This document shows positions 1 through 8,509 of a stretch of 64,000 bases of DNA, in pieces. The stretch lies in NCBI RefSeq assembly GCF_024807845.1, contig NZ_JANUEQ010000001.1:1482900-1546899 (forward strand). Direction: 5' to 3'. The stretch's first letter is position 1. Every line of letters starts with the position of its first letter. Origin of the DNA: Klebsiella sp. BIGb0407 (GTDB lineage: Bacteria; Pseudomonadota; Gammaproteobacteria; Enterobacterales; Enterobacteriaceae). Both the position numbers and the translations under genes were made by a program. The notes under the pieces are model-generated. The model did not search any database. It was not told the DNA's origin and saw nothing but the letters and a program-made list of their open reading frames with translations.

Positions 1-40
1 AAGCGAAAGCCAGTGCTGAAAGACATACAATTTTTTTCAT
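1..40 (-). CDS. ompX: OmpX outer membrane protein, N-terminal fragment (cut by window edge)
   Basis: Only the first 13 codons are inside the window, on the minus strand. They read MKKIVCLSALAFA, which looks like the signal peptide start of OmpX, a small eight-stranded outer-membrane beta-barrel. A GAGG ribosome-binding site lies just before the ATG at 40. The neighbour on the other side of the shared upstream region is rhtA, followed by dps, which is the E. coli order and supports the call. Nothing can be said about the mature protein. Confidence 0.8.
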   Translation of the reverse strand, partial: MKKIVCLSALAFA

Positions 41-495
41 AACAACCTCAAAAAAGCTCGAATAGGTCCAATTAAAACTTAATATTAAATATACCAAATT
101 TTTTGAGAAACTCTTCGTAATTTGTGTTGTCTAAGGGCGCTCATGATGTAACATAAAGTTTCCATTAACAATTATGTTACTAAATTATCGAGTTTTTTTT
201 AATTTTTCCTGGTTATTATCGGGCGATTACAAACACATGACATTCAGATGAATCTGAATTCAATTTGCCGAAAATATGACCAAAAAAACAATCAACCCGG
301 CTAAATGACATTAATTCTCATTAATTAATGTCATGGTTTTACCGACGAATCATATACAGTGGCTGACTTACTATTTTTGCTACCGATATACCTTGAATAA
401 TTCATGACGCTTAATTTATGGCATGCACCACCTGAATCATCGGAGTTGCCTGCAAACACGTAGTGAAGACGGGTATCAATCTGAACAGGATAAAA
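41..495. other. ompX-rhtA divergent intergenic region
   Basis: About 450 AT-rich bases without a gene, containing the promoters and leader of ompX (leftward) and rhtA (rightward). The one clear structure is the inverted repeat at 305-334. I see no convincing small ORF or RNA gene here. Confidence 0.6.
305..334. repeat. 11-bp inverted repeat upstream of rhtA
   Basis: ATGACATTAAT is followed after an 8-base loop by its exact complement ATTAATGTCAT. It lies about 160 bp before the rhtA start and could be an operator or an RNA hairpin. There is no T-run, so it is unlikely to be an intrinsic terminator. The regulator is unknown. Confidence 0.5.
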
Positions 496-1386
496 ATGCA
501 ACTTACTGCCGACAAAATGCCGCGCTGGTTACCTATTCTGGTACTGCTTATCGCCATGATCTCAATCCAGGGGGGAGCTGCACTCGCTAAGACGCTCTTC
601 CCGCTGATTGGCCCGCAGGGCGTGACAGCGGTGCGTCTTGGGCTGGGTACACTTATACTGGTGATTGTCTTCAAACCCTGGCGTCTGCGTTTTAGTCCGG
701 AGCAGCGTTTACCGCTATTCTTTTACGGTCTGGCACTTGGTTCAATGAACTATCTGTTCTATTTGTCGCTAAAAACGATCCCTTTAGGTATTGCTGTGGC
801 ACTGGAGTTTACCGGTCCGTTAGCGGTTGCCTTATTTGCCTCCCGCCGAGCCGTGGATTTTATCTGGGTTATTTTGGCTGTCGTCGGTCTGTGGTTTCTT
901 CTGCCACTCGGCAAGGATATTGCGCATGTTGATTTAGCCGGAGCAGCCTATGCTTTAGGTGCTGGCGCCTGCTGGGCGGTTTACATTATCGCCGGACAAA
1001 AAGCCGGGGCTGAGCATGGTCCTGCAACCGTTGCAGCGGGCTCCTTGATTGCTGCAATCATTTTTGTCCCCCTTGGTGCACTGGAAGCCAGTAGCAGTAT
1101 ATTGACCTGGGCAGTACTCCCCATCGGACTCACTATTGCTGTTCTCTCCACGGCCTTGCCTTACTCACTGGAAATGATTGCACTCACACGCCTTCCGACA
1201 CGTACTTTTGGTACTCTGATGAGCGTGGAACCCGCGCTTGCTGCACTCTCAGGTATTATTTTTTTGGGAGAACACCTGACCCTTATTCAGTGGACTGCTC
1301 TGTTCTTCATTATAGTGGCGTCAGCAGGCTCGACTCTCACCATAAAACCCGAATCAAAAATTACCCGCGTCGACGTCAATGAATAA
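496..1386 (+). CDS. rhtA: RhtA, threonine/homoserine exporter
   Basis: A 296-residue inner-membrane exporter of the drug/metabolite transporter (EamA) superfamily, which exports L-threonine and homoserine in E. coli. The sequence is hydrophobic throughout, with two EamA repeats and about ten membrane segments. The stretch from IPLGIAVALEFTGPLAV to the conserved LTRLPTRTFGTLMS segment is almost unchanged from the E. coli protein. An upstream in-frame ATG at 463 exists. I prefer 496 because AGGA lies five bases before it and the resulting N-terminus (MQLTADKMPRW) aligns end to end with the E. coli protein. Position between ompX and dps is conserved. It is transcribed alone, with a possible hairpin terminator at 1464-1494. 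Confidence 0.95.
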   Translation: MQLTADKMPRWLPILVLLIAMISIQGGAALAKTLFPLIGPQGVTAVRLGLGTLILVIVFKPWRLRFSPEQRLPLFFYGLALGSMNYLFYLSLKTIPLGIAVALEFTGPLAVALFASRRAVDFIWVILAVVGLWFLLPLGKDIAHVDLAGAAYALGAGACWAVYIIAGQKAGAEHGPATVAAGSLIAAIIFVPLGALEASSSILTWAVLPIGLTIAVLSTALPYSLEMIALTRLPTRTFGTLMSVEPALAALSGIIFLGEHLTLIQWTALFFIIVASAGSTLTIKPESKITRVDVNE

Positions 1387-1463
1387 ATTGATGAGCAGAG
1401 AAAAAAGCGTACAAAATATCACCAGCGATAACATTCACTTACAATAATTAAGGTAATCTTAGA

Positions 1464-1494
1464 GCCAGCCCAAAATGTATTAATACGGGCTGGC
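1464..1494 (+). terminator. Possible rhtA terminator hairpin
   Basis: A perfect 8-bp stem, GCCAGCCC with GGGCTGGC, and a 15-base AT-rich loop lie about 77 bp after the rhtA stop. The following sequence is A/T rich but has no real T-run, so termination is plausible rather than certain. Confidence 0.45.
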
Positions 1495-1768
1495 GCATTG
1501 TAATAAAAACATCAGATCAATATTCACAACAAATCAAAATTATCATTAATAATAATCAATCCTATTCACACCAATAAACCACTTCACAAAAAATAAATAA
1601 ATATCAAACGGTTACTTGATGAGACATTAAACATTGCGTTCATCAAAAAATATCCTGACACTATAATCATAATGTAAGAATAGCCGTTTATTTTTATCAA
1701 CTTAATGCCAATCAGTAAAAACTATTTATTTGATAGGGCGAATCATCTCAGCAAGCTGAATTCAGCTG

Positions 1769-1775
1769 CTATACT
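1769..1775 (+). promoter_or_regulatory. Likely dps -10 element (CTATACT, sigma-S type)
   Basis: CTATACT with an upstream GCTG lies about 50 bp before the dps start. CTATACT is the preferred extended -10 of stationary-phase sigma-S, and E. coli dps is sigma-S dependent. The assignment rests on this motif and on the known regulation of the family. Confidence 0.5.
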
Positions 1776-1824
1776 TGTTCCTGTTAAATTTATTCATGCA
1801 TCACAATCTAGAGGACAAGAAATT

Positions 1825-2328
1825 ATGAGCACCGCTAAACTGGTAAAAAATAAATCGACTCCCCTGCTGTATACCCGCAATGATGTTAAAGATAGCGATA
1901 AGAAAGTCGCTATCGAGCAACTGAACCAACAGCTTGCTCTTTTCATAGACTTGTCACTGATTACCAAACAAGCACACTGGAATATGCGTGGCACCAATTT
2001 TATTGCTGTTCATGAAATGCTTGATGGATTCCGTACCGCACTGGTTGAACACCTGGATACTATGGCTGAGCGTGCCGTTCAACTCGGCGGCGTCGCCTTA
2101 GGAACCTCTCAAGTGATTAACTCAAAAACGTCACTGAAAAGTTATCCACTAGAAATTCATACCGTTCAGGATCATTTAAAAGAGTTGGCGGATCGTTATG
2201 CTATCGTCGCCAATGGCATTCGTGCTGCGATTACTGAAGCGACAGACGAAGATACGGCAGATATTTTCACCGCGGCTTCCCGCGACCTGGATAAATTCCT
2301 CTGGTTCATTGAATCAAATATCGAATAA
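1825..2328 (+). CDS. dps: Dps, DNA-binding ferritin-like protection protein
   Basis: A 167-residue miniferritin that forms a dodecamer, oxidises iron with hydrogen peroxide, and coats DNA in starved or stressed cells. Ferroxidase-site residues are visible at H51, H63, D67, D78 and E82 (motifs KQAHWNMRG and HEMLDGFR), and the Lys-rich N-terminal tail used for DNA binding is present. The start is set by GAGGA at 1811 and by exact alignment of [10 protein letters not shown] with the E. coli N-terminus. The longer frame beginning at 1705 is rejected. The gene is monocistronic, with a hairpin after the stop and a sigma-S-type -10 upstream. Confidence 0.97.
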   Translation: MSTAKLVKNKSTPLLYTRNDVKDSDKKVAIEQLNQQLALFIDLSLITKQAHWNMRGTNFIAVHEMLDGFRTALVEHLDTMAERAVQLGGVALGTSQVINSKTSLKSYPLEIHTVQDHLKELADRYAIVANGIRAAITEATDEDTADIFTAASRDLDKFLWFIESNIE

Positions 2329-2351
2329 TCGTAAATCGTTACGCATTTACT

Positions 2352-2373
2352 CCCTCTTCCTCACGGAAGGGGG
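2352..2373 (+). terminator. dps terminator hairpin
   Basis: CCCTCTTCC pairs with GGAAGGGGG (one G-U pair) around a TCAC tetraloop, 24 bases after the dps stop. The T-run is poor, so this may act as an mRNA-stabilising hairpin as well as a terminator. Confidence 0.5.
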
Positions 2374-2533
2374 ACGCACAATAATAGTGCACGAATAGCA
2401 CAATCAGCCTAACAAATGTTGCAGATTTGTAATTGAGACCTCATAAAAACGTCAAATATGGATTGTTTTCACCCCTCGTTTCGCGGTAAAACTAGTTTCT
2501 GTCGTAATCTCTAGTTTATTGCACCAAGATAAA

Positions 2534-2549
2534 GCACCATTCCAGTGCA
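2534..2549 (+). promoter_or_regulatory. NtrC-type enhancer site upstream of glnH
   Basis: GCACCATTCCAGTGCA has the dyad GCAC-N7-GTGC, close to the NtrC consensus TGCACCA-N4-TGGTGCA. It lies about 75 bp upstream of the sigma-54 -24 element, a normal distance for an activator enhancer. A related half-site (TTGCACCAAG) lies just upstream at about 2519. Confidence 0.55.
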
Positions 2550-2621
2550 TCATCATGAGCTTGCAACCTGTATAGTACAATGTTACAAATTCGCATCCTT
2601 GCAAAACAGCAAGTTGTAAAT

Positions 2622-2638
2622 CTGGCACGAATATTTCA
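2622..2638 (+). promoter_or_regulatory. glnHp2-type sigma-54 promoter
   Basis: CTGGCACGAATATTTCA matches the sigma-54 consensus YTGGCACG-N4-TTGCW apart from G to T in the -12 element. It lies about 50 bp before the glnH start. The E. coli glnHPQ operon is likewise driven by a nitrogen-regulated sigma-54 promoter activated by NtrC. Confidence 0.7.
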
Positions 2639-2658
2639 TGGTGTGCAGGCTTACGTAG

Positions 2659-3435
<777 letters not shown>

Positions 3436-3459
3436 CAATAATTTATAAAGCAGCACCTG

Positions 3460-3478
3460 AGGGGCGTTTTTCGCCCCT
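3460..3478 (+). terminator. Intercistronic glnH-glnP hairpin
   Basis: AGGGGCG pairs with CGCCCCT around a TTTTT loop, just after glnH. It lies inside the operon and lacks a downstream T-run. It is better read as a partial terminator or 3' mRNA stabiliser that sets GlnH in excess over GlnP and GlnQ. Confidence 0.6.
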
Positions 3479-3514
3479 TATCATTTGAATCACGGTAAAG
3501 AACAGGAATACATC

Positions 3515-4174
3515 ATGCAGTTTGATTGGAGTGCCATTTGGCCAGCCATTCCCCTTCTATTTGAAGGCGCCAAAATGACTCTGTGGATCTCGATCCTTGG
3601 GTTATGCGGTGGCTTAGTAATAGGTCTGGTAGCAGGCTTTGCTCGTATTTATGGTGGCTGGATAACCAACCATATCGCCCTCGTATTTATTGAAGTCATT
3701 CGTGGCACACCTATTGTTGTGCAAGTCATGTTTATCTATTTTGCCCTTCCTATGGCATTTGCTGACTTGCGTATCGACCCCATCAGTGCGGCAGTCGTCA
3801 CCATTATGATCAACTCCGGTGCCTACATTGCGGAAATTACCCGTGGTGCGGTACTGTCGATTCATAAAGGTTTCCAGGAAGCAGGTCTGGCTTTAGGCTT
3901 ATCTAAACGTGAAACAATTCGCCATGTGATTATGCCCCTGGCGCTGCGCCGTATGCTGCCACCATTAGGGAATCAATGGATCATCAGTATCAAAGATACT
4001 TCACTGTTTATCGTCATTGGCGTAGCTGAACTGACCCGTCAGGGACAGGAAATTATTGCCGGTAACTTCCGTGCGCTGGAGATTTGGAGTGCCGTTGCGG
4101 TCTTCTATCTGATTATTACTTTGATGTTGAGCTTCGTGCTGCGTCGCCTTGAAGGAAGGATGAAAATCCTGTGA
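3515..4174 (+). CDS. glnP: GlnP, glutamine ABC transporter permease
   Basis: A 219-residue inner-membrane permease of the His/Glu/Gln family with about five membrane helices and the cytoplasmic EAA loop ([19 protein letters not shown]) that contacts the ATPase GlnQ. The start at 3515 ([10 protein letters not shown]) is chosen because AGGA lies at 3504-3507 and the N-terminus equals the E. coli protein. The in-frame start at 3485 would add ten residues and has no ribosome-binding site. Its stop overlaps the glnQ GTG start by four bases, which implies translational coupling. Confidence 0.97.
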   Translation: MQFDWSAIWPAIPLLFEGAKMTLWISILGLCGGLVIGLVAGFARIYGGWITNHIALVFIEVIRGTPIVVQVMFIYFALPMAFADLRIDPISAAVVTIMINSGAYIAEITRGAVLSIHKGFQEAGLALGLSKRETIRHVIMPLALRRMLPPLGNQWIISIKDTSLFIVIGVAELTRQGQEIIAGNFRALEIWSAVAVFYLIITLMLSFVLRRLEGRMKIL

Positions 4175-4893
4175 TTGAATTTAAAAATGTTTCTAAGCAC
4201 TTTGGAAAGACACAAGTGCTGCATAACATCGACCTGAATATTACCAAAGGCGAGGTCGTGGTTATTATCGGCCCAAGTGGTTCGGGTAAATCAACCCTGC
4301 TACGTTGCATCAATAAACTGGAAGAGATAACCAGCGGTGATTTAATCGTCGATGGCCTGAAAGTTAATGATCCAAAAGTCGATGACCGCTTGATTCGTCA
4401 GGAAGCTGGTATGGTTTTCCAGCAGTTTTACCTGTTCCCGCATCTGACGGCGCTCGAAAACGTCGCCTTTGGCCCTCTGCGCGTCCGTGGTATGACAAAA
4501 GCACAGGCTGATGAACTGGCAAAAGAACTGCTGGCTAAAGTGGGTCTGGCTGAACGTGCGCACCACTATCCTTCTGAACTGTCAGGCGGACAACAGCAAC
4601 GTGTTGCTATTGCTCGTGCTCTTGCGGTTAAACCGAAAATGATGCTGTTTGATGAGCCAACCTCAGCGCTTGATCCAGAACTGCGTCATGAAGTATTGAA
4701 AGTTATGCAGGATTTGGCAGAGGAAGGGATGACAATGGTTATTGTCACTCATGAAGTCGGTTTTGCTGCTAAGGTTGCTTCACGCTTAATCTTTATTGAT
4801 AAAGGCCGAATTGCTGAAGATGGTGACCCACAACAGCTGATCGACAATCCACCGAGCGCACGTCTGCGCGAATTCTTACTGCACGTGGGTTAA
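4171..4893 (+). CDS. glnQ: GlnQ, glutamine ABC transporter ATPase
   Basis: A 240-residue ATP-binding subunit that powers glutamine import with GlnH and GlnP. Walker [10 protein letters not shown] is at residues 34-42. The signature LSGGQQQR is at about 136 and Walker B MMLFDEP at about 157, followed by the D-loop SALD and the switch histidine in VTHE. It starts with GTG inside the GTGA overlap with the glnP stop. It is the last gene of the operon and is followed by a strong intrinsic terminator. Identity to the E. coli protein is very high by eye. Confidence 0.97.
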   Translation: MIEFKNVSKHFGKTQVLHNIDLNITKGEVVVIIGPSGSGKSTLLRCINKLEEITSGDLIVDGLKVNDPKVDDRLIRQEAGMVFQQFYLFPHLTALENVAFGPLRVRGMTKAQADELAKELLAKVGLAERAHHYPSELSGGQQQRVAIARALAVKPKMMLFDEPTSALDPELRHEVLKVMQDLAEEGMTMVIVTHEVGFAAKVASRLIFIDKGRIAEDGDPQQLIDNPPSARLREFLLHVG

Positions 4894-4905
4894 ATTGCTG
4901 CTTGA

Positions 4906-4934
4906 GAGCGAGTCTGGCGACTCGCTCTTTTTTT
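4906..4934 (+). terminator. glnHPQ operon terminator
   Basis: A perfect 9-bp stem, GAGCGAGTC with GACTCGCTC, and a TGGC loop are followed at once by seven T residues. It lies 13 bases after glnQ and is a textbook intrinsic terminator. The oppositely oriented rlmF ends just beyond it. Confidence 0.93.
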
Positions 4935-4946
4935 AAGCTGACTTTA

Positions 4947-5891
4947 TCAAGCGGTGGCTCGGCGCTTAACCCAGCGAGCACGCTGCTCGTCATTCAAAAA
5001 GCTCCAGGCAATAAAACGGCTCTGCTTCTGCCCCTGCGCCATCTCTTTTTTAACGACTTTAACAACACCCGCTTCCTGCATCACTCTATAGAGCGCAGGC
5101 AAATGCTCACCTTTGGAGACGAGTGAGGTGAACCAGCGAACTTGAGAGCCAAAATTCCGACTTTCGTTAATCATCCGGCTGACAAAAGCCACTTCCCCGC
5201 CTTCGCACCATAATTCTTGCTGACGACCGCCAAAGTTCAAACTCGCCTGGGTAGTCTGACCCAGATTCCGTCGCTTACGTTCATTTTCCTGACGAGCACT
5301 TTGCGCAGAGTCGTGGAAAGGCGGATTACATAAAGTCGCATCGAAGGATTCATTTTTATGAATAATACCGGTAAAAATGTGCTCGCTCTCTTTCTGGCGG
5401 CGTAAACGGATCATACGCTGTAATGCCGGGTTAGCCTCCAGAATACGTGCAGCATTGCGCAATGCCTCACCGTCCGTCTCTGAGCCCGTAAAACGCCAGC
5501 CGTACTCATGCTGACCAATAAGCGGGTAAATACAGTTGGCCCCAACACCAATATCCAGTACCGACGCCTCTGAAGGAATTATTCCCTCATTATCTTCCGC
5601 CAGCAAATCTGCAAGATGGTGAATATAATCAGCACGTCCGGGTACAGGCGGGCACAGAAAACCCTCTGGAATATCCCAGGTATTAACCTGATAGAAACTG
5701 GCCAGTAATGCCTGATTTAGCGCCTTAACGGACTCAGGGTTCGCGAAGTCAATAGTGGTCTCACCATGAGGCCCCTGACGTAAAAAAGCGCTCAGTCCCG
5801 GGCTGGTTTGTGTTAACTCGGCAAAATCATAGCGATTCCGGTGGCGGTTACGAGGGTGCAGACCGGGTTTAGTCGCAGCAGGGGTTTTCAT
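4947..5891 (-). CDS. rlmF: RlmF, 23S rRNA adenine-1618 N6-methyltransferase
   Basis: A 314-residue SAM-dependent methyltransferase that makes m6A1618 in 23S rRNA. The SAM-binding motif I ([14 protein letters not shown]) is at about 111-124. The catalytic N6-adenine motif NPPF is at about 189-192 in [13 protein letters not shown]. The N-terminal segment [10 protein letters not shown] and the motif [15 protein letters not shown] are hallmarks of the YbiN family. ATG at 5891 follows AGGAGA by eight bases. A TTG three bases upstream is also possible. Convergent with glnQ, as in E. coli. Confidence 0.95.
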   Translation of the reverse strand: MKTPAATKPGLHPRNRHRNRYDFAELTQTSPGLSAFLRQGPHGETTIDFANPESVKALNQALLASFYQVNTWDIPEGFLCPPVPGRADYIHHLADLLAEDNEGIIPSEASVLDIGVGANCIYPLIGQHEYGWRFTGSETDGEALRNAARILEANPALQRMIRLRRQKESEHIFTGIIHKNESFDATLCNPPFHDSAQSARQENERKRRNLGQTTQASLNFGGRQQELWCEGGEVAFVSRMINESRNFGSQVRWFTSLVSKGEHLPALYRVMQEAGVVKVVKKEMAQGQKQSRFIAWSFLNDEQRARWVKRRATA

Positions 5892-5941
5892 CAAAGCTTC
5901 TCCTAGTGTGGGCGCGTAAGATACTCTGCTCTTTAGTTCGG

Positions 5942-6062
5942 GTAAATACCCTAAATAATTCCAGTCACAGGTAGTACTCGTTCAGACGGCCTCTAAACGG
6001 CATCAACAATGACAGTTCCCCTGGCAGCTCAGGAGTTATTTGAACAGTATAGAGGCAGGTAA
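5942..6062. repeat. Degenerate copy A of a dispersed intergenic repeat
   Basis: The left end (AAATACCCTAAATAATTCCA) and right end (a variant of CTTGAA-AGTAT-GG-TA) match the ends of the elements at 11837-11909 and 53743-53859. The interior differs. It appears to be an old, diverged copy of a non-coding palindromic repeat of the kind common in Enterobacterales. Confidence 0.4.
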
Positions 6063-6130
6063 CCCGGATGTTTTTCTTCTGCTGGCACCTGCTGCGCTAC
6101 AGCTTTCTCCTGATATAGTTTTATTTATTG

Positions 6131-6319
6131 TTATACCTTTTGATAGTAGTTTTCAGTAAGAATGTACCCTCTGCCTTTAATGTAACCTTTATTTATTAAC
6201 CTCATAATATGCCCAGCAACGGCTGAACGACTGATACCTAACATTTCTGCTATCTCTTGCTGCTGAATCAATGTATTTGTTTTTAATAATTTTAATATTT
6301 GTTTCTCTCTGTTAGTCAT
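6131..6319 (-). CDS. Free-standing winged-HTH protein resembling the N-terminus of YeiI-type sugar kinases
   Basis: A 62-residue protein that is essentially one helix-turn-helix DNA-binding domain (QQEIAEMLGISRSAVAGHIM, residues about 19-40, then GYIKGRGYIL). From memory it closely resembles the first 60 residues of E. coli YeiI, a PfkB sugar kinase with an N-terminal HTH. Here it stops where the kinase domain would begin, and I see no kinase remnant downstream. The start is ATG 6319 because AAGGAGG lies eight bases upstream. The GTG at 6328 would overlap that site. It may be a stand-alone regulator or the surviving 5' piece of a deleted kinase gene. The target is unknown. Confidence 0.65.
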   Translation of the reverse strand: MTNREKQILKLLKTNTLIQQQEIAEMLGISRSAVAGHIMRLINKGYIKGRGYILTENYYQKV

Positions 6320-6808
6320 ATTAGCCACCTCCTTATGTTTAACATTATCACTTAATTAATGTACGTTATTGTTTTGTCTTTTTATTTAAAAAATCACAAT
6401 CAAAAGCATTGCAGACTCTGGATATATAAAAATTGCTGATAAATATAAATTGTCGTAATGAACATGTCATTACTTATTCATTTTAATATATTATCTAAGA
6501 ATTTAATTTATCCAAATGATGCTAACCAATAAATAGGGAGGCAGCATACAAATTCATGTAACATTACGTACTACTGCTATTCTTATTTCAATAATGAATG
6601 TCAGAGCAATGATAACCCAGCATCATAAATTCATACTCAGCGCGCATGGATACAACACATTGATAATCATCAATTTTAAAATAATGGGGATAATTTAACT
6701 ATATTACCGGTAATCTTAATAAGAAGAAATTCGGTGCGATAACCCTGCGCGCAAATACTCTATCATTATTTATATAACTGGCAAACACTCTCCGTAACAG
6801 TCAAATAA

Positions 6809-7024
6809 GATAGTCAAAAAAACTGAACCAGGCCATCAAATATATTATATTTTCAATCTCACATTACAATAGTAGTATGACTTCACAGATGAAAAACATT
6901 CCACCTGTAATGAGCCCTCCCCTTTGAGATAACCCTCCTCTACTGTCTTAAAGGTTATTTACCCTTGTAGTGTTCCATAATGCCCGTTGTCCCTTTTTGC
7001 CCACCTTCATCATGGTGGGCTTTT
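6809..7024 (+). pseudogene. Remnant third copy of the yhcN/ybiJ unit (leader and terminator, no ORF)
   Basis: Positions 6809-6853 are nearly identical to 7190-7234, the leader of the first ybiJ-like gene: GATAGTCAAAAAAACTGAA, then the shared CATCAAATATATTA. Similarity then fades through a segment ending GATGAAAAAC. Instead of an ORF the sequence goes straight to a 3'-end-like stretch and the hairpin GCCCACC/GGTGGGC with a T-run at 6999-7024. The simplest reading is an ancestral tandem triplication in which the coding part of copy 1 was deleted. The promoter-terminator pair could still make a short RNA. Confidence 0.55.
6999..7024 (+). terminator. Terminator of the ORF-less unit
   Basis: GCCCACC pairs with GGTGGGC around TTCATCAT and is followed by TTTTCTTTT. 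A good intrinsic terminator, although no gene precedes it within 650 bp on this strand. Confidence 0.8.
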
Positions 7025-7318
7025 CTTTTGCATTAGCCACAACAGTAATATATTTCATTCATTGAAATTACCTCTCAAAGCAACAGGCAAATACCATATT
7101 GACTTATTAAAAAAATAGATAAAAATCGATGGGAATGGTACCAGAAAAAAAATATTCGTTAAATAGCTTTTAATTTCAATGAGTAACCAGATAGTCAAAA
7201 AAACTGAATCAGGTCATCAAATATATTAGATTTTGCATTCTATTATTGAATGGCAATATAACTCCATCGACGAAAACAACGTCACTTGAATGAAAAAATA
7301 GTACGGAAGGAATAGATG

Positions 7319-7582
7319 ATGAAAATGATTAAATATGCAGCTACAGCTCTGATTCTTACTTCCCTCTCTTTTGGTGCTATGGCGACTGTGCACTCAGTGA
7401 CTTCCGCTGAAGCGCAAAATCTGCAAAAGTCAGGTACGGTTGCAGTGACAGGGGCTTCAACTCTGGACTCGCTGGAAGCCAAACTGGCAGCTAAAGCTCA
7501 AGCAGCGGGTGCCAGAGCCTACTCTATTACCTCCGCTAACACGGATGGAAAAATGAGCGGTACAGCAGTAATTTACCAGTAA
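7319..7582 (+). CDS. YhcN/YbiJ-family small secreted stress protein, copy 1
   Basis: An 87-residue protein of the YhcN (DUF1471) family: a signal peptide (KMIKYAATALILTSLSFGAMA, cleaved at about residue 21) followed by one small domain containing VAVTGASTLDSLEAKLAAKA and ending in GTAVIY. Members such as YbiJ, McbA and BhsA are periplasmic or envelope proteins linked to stress and biofilm behaviour. The exact function of this one is unknown. The start at 7319 is chosen by alignment with the downstream copy, since both then have AGGAA nine to ten bases upstream. The alternative is ATG 7316. It is closely related to the gene at 8109, so the pair is a tandem duplication. E. coli ybiJ lies in the same neighbourhood near ybiB and dinG. 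Confidence 0.88.
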   Translation: MKMIKYAATALILTSLSFGAMATVHSVTSAEAQNLQKSGTVAVTGASTLDSLEAKLAAKAQAAGARAYSITSANTDGKMSGTAVIYQ

Positions 7583-8108
7583 ACCACGTTCCACCCTTGA
7601 GGTCGCAGTTTGTTGCAACTCTAAGGCCTGCTCCACCCTGATACTACCCTTGTTACCTTTATTGCCCATACTCTTTATAAGTATGGGCTTTTTTTTATTC
7701 TCTTAAAAATGACTAACCCGATAGTCTCAACATTATCGAAATATTGTTAACCTGTCACCTGCCCCCCCTTTCTTCCTTCTTTATATTCTCACTCACTGCG
7801 CTCAATAATAATAAGACAATTCCAATTGCTAACCACTCACTAACGCAAACACATCAAAAATAAAAAAATAACATGGCGTAAATAAACAACGTGGAGAAGT
7901 ATAGAAATGTAATACCGCGTCATTTATATATTTATAGAATATATATTTAAATAATCACTCCATTTAAATCAGCAACTTACAAGACATCAAAAAAATTGAA
8001 TCATGCAATCAAATAAATTTAATTTTCCTCGAAGTTATTTAATGCCACTATTATTCCATCGACGCAAATGACGTCACAAAATTTAAAATACAATAAAAGG
8101 AATAAATC
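7583..8108. other. Intergenic region between the two YhcN-family genes
   Basis: Holds the terminator of copy 1 (7664-7696), then about 290 bp of featureless AT-rich DNA. From about 7983 comes the conserved leader of copy 2 (CATCAAAAAAATTGAATCA, then CCATCGACG and TGACGTCAC), which parallels the leaders at 7190 and 6809. Confidence 0.6.
7664..7696 (+). terminator. Terminator of YhcN copy 1
   Basis: GCCCATAC pairs with GTATGGGC around a 9-base loop and is followed by eight T residues. Confidence 0.92.
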
Positions 8109-8372
8109 ATGAAAACGATTAAATATACTGCTGCAGCTCTGGTTCTTTCTGTTGTTTCTTTTGGTGCAATGGCCGCTGCCCAGCCAGTAACTTCTGCTGA
8201 AGCTCATAATTTGCAGCGTATGGGAAGTGTAGCCGTGACCGGTGCTTCAACTCTGGACTCTCTGGAAGCAAAACTGGCTGCTAAAGCTGAAGCTGCAGGC
8301 GCAAGCTCTTACGCTATCACTTCAGCTGATACCGACGGTAAAATGAGCGGCACTGCGGTTATCTATAAATAA
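8109..8372 (+). CDS. YhcN/YbiJ-family small secreted stress protein, copy 2
   Basis: An 87-residue paralogue of the protein at 7319. The signal peptide MKTIKYTAAALVLSVVSFGA ends near residue 22 (AMAAA). The mature domain shares VAVTGASTLDSLEAKLAAKA and the DGKMSGTAVIYK end. It is the closer of the two to E. coli YbiJ, including the MKTIKY start and YK end. AGGAA lies six bases before the ATG. The leader contains a palindromic TGACGTCA-type motif shared in part with the other units. It is followed by a terminator that also serves the converging ybiB. Confidence 0.9.
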   Translation: MKTIKYTAAALVLSVVSFGAMAAAQPVTSAEAHNLQRMGSVAVTGASTLDSLEAKLAAKAEAAGASSYAITSADTDGKMSGTAVIYK

Positions 8373-8432
8373 TAAGACTTATCCCTTAAGGTTGCCATTA
8401 TCCTCTCAGCCTTAACGAAAGAGTGTTATGCA

Positions 8433-8466
8433 AAAAAACCACCATTGATATTCATGGTGGTTTTTT
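8433..8466. terminator. Bidirectional terminator between YhcN copy 2 and ybiB
   Basis: The stem AAAAAACCACCAT / ATGGTGGTTTTTT around TGATATTC has a T-run on both strands. It lies 60 bp after the YhcN-family stop and 44 bp beyond the ybiB stop. Confidence 0.9.
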
Positions 8467-8509
8467 CTTTTTATCGCAATAATTGAAGTATGGGGATATT
8501 TTTTGTGTA

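Larger units (their letters stand above)
1387..1824 (+). other. rhtA-dps intergenic region
   Basis: About 440 AT-rich bases containing the rhtA hairpin and the dps promoter region. An open frame running from 1705 into dps is upstream sequence rather than protein, because Dps starts at 1825. In E. coli the equivalent region carries OxyR and IHF control. I do not see a site I could assign with confidence. Confidence 0.5.
6320..7318. other. Long AT-rich intergenic region with an ORF-less YhcN-type unit
   Basis: Nearly 1 kb without a convincing gene. The left part (6320-6800) is AT rich and shows no structure I recognise. From 6809 to 7024 there is a unit that repeats the promoter/leader of the next two genes and ends in its own terminator but has no reading frame (separate entry). 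The sequence from 7030 to 7190 is unremarkable. From 7190 the leader of the first yhcN-family gene begins. Confidence 0.6.

Noticed and set aside
305-334. Fur box upstream of rhtA
   Set aside because: The ATTAATTCTCATTAAT stretch is only loosely like the Fur consensus and is better described as part of an 11-bp inverted repeat of unknown function.
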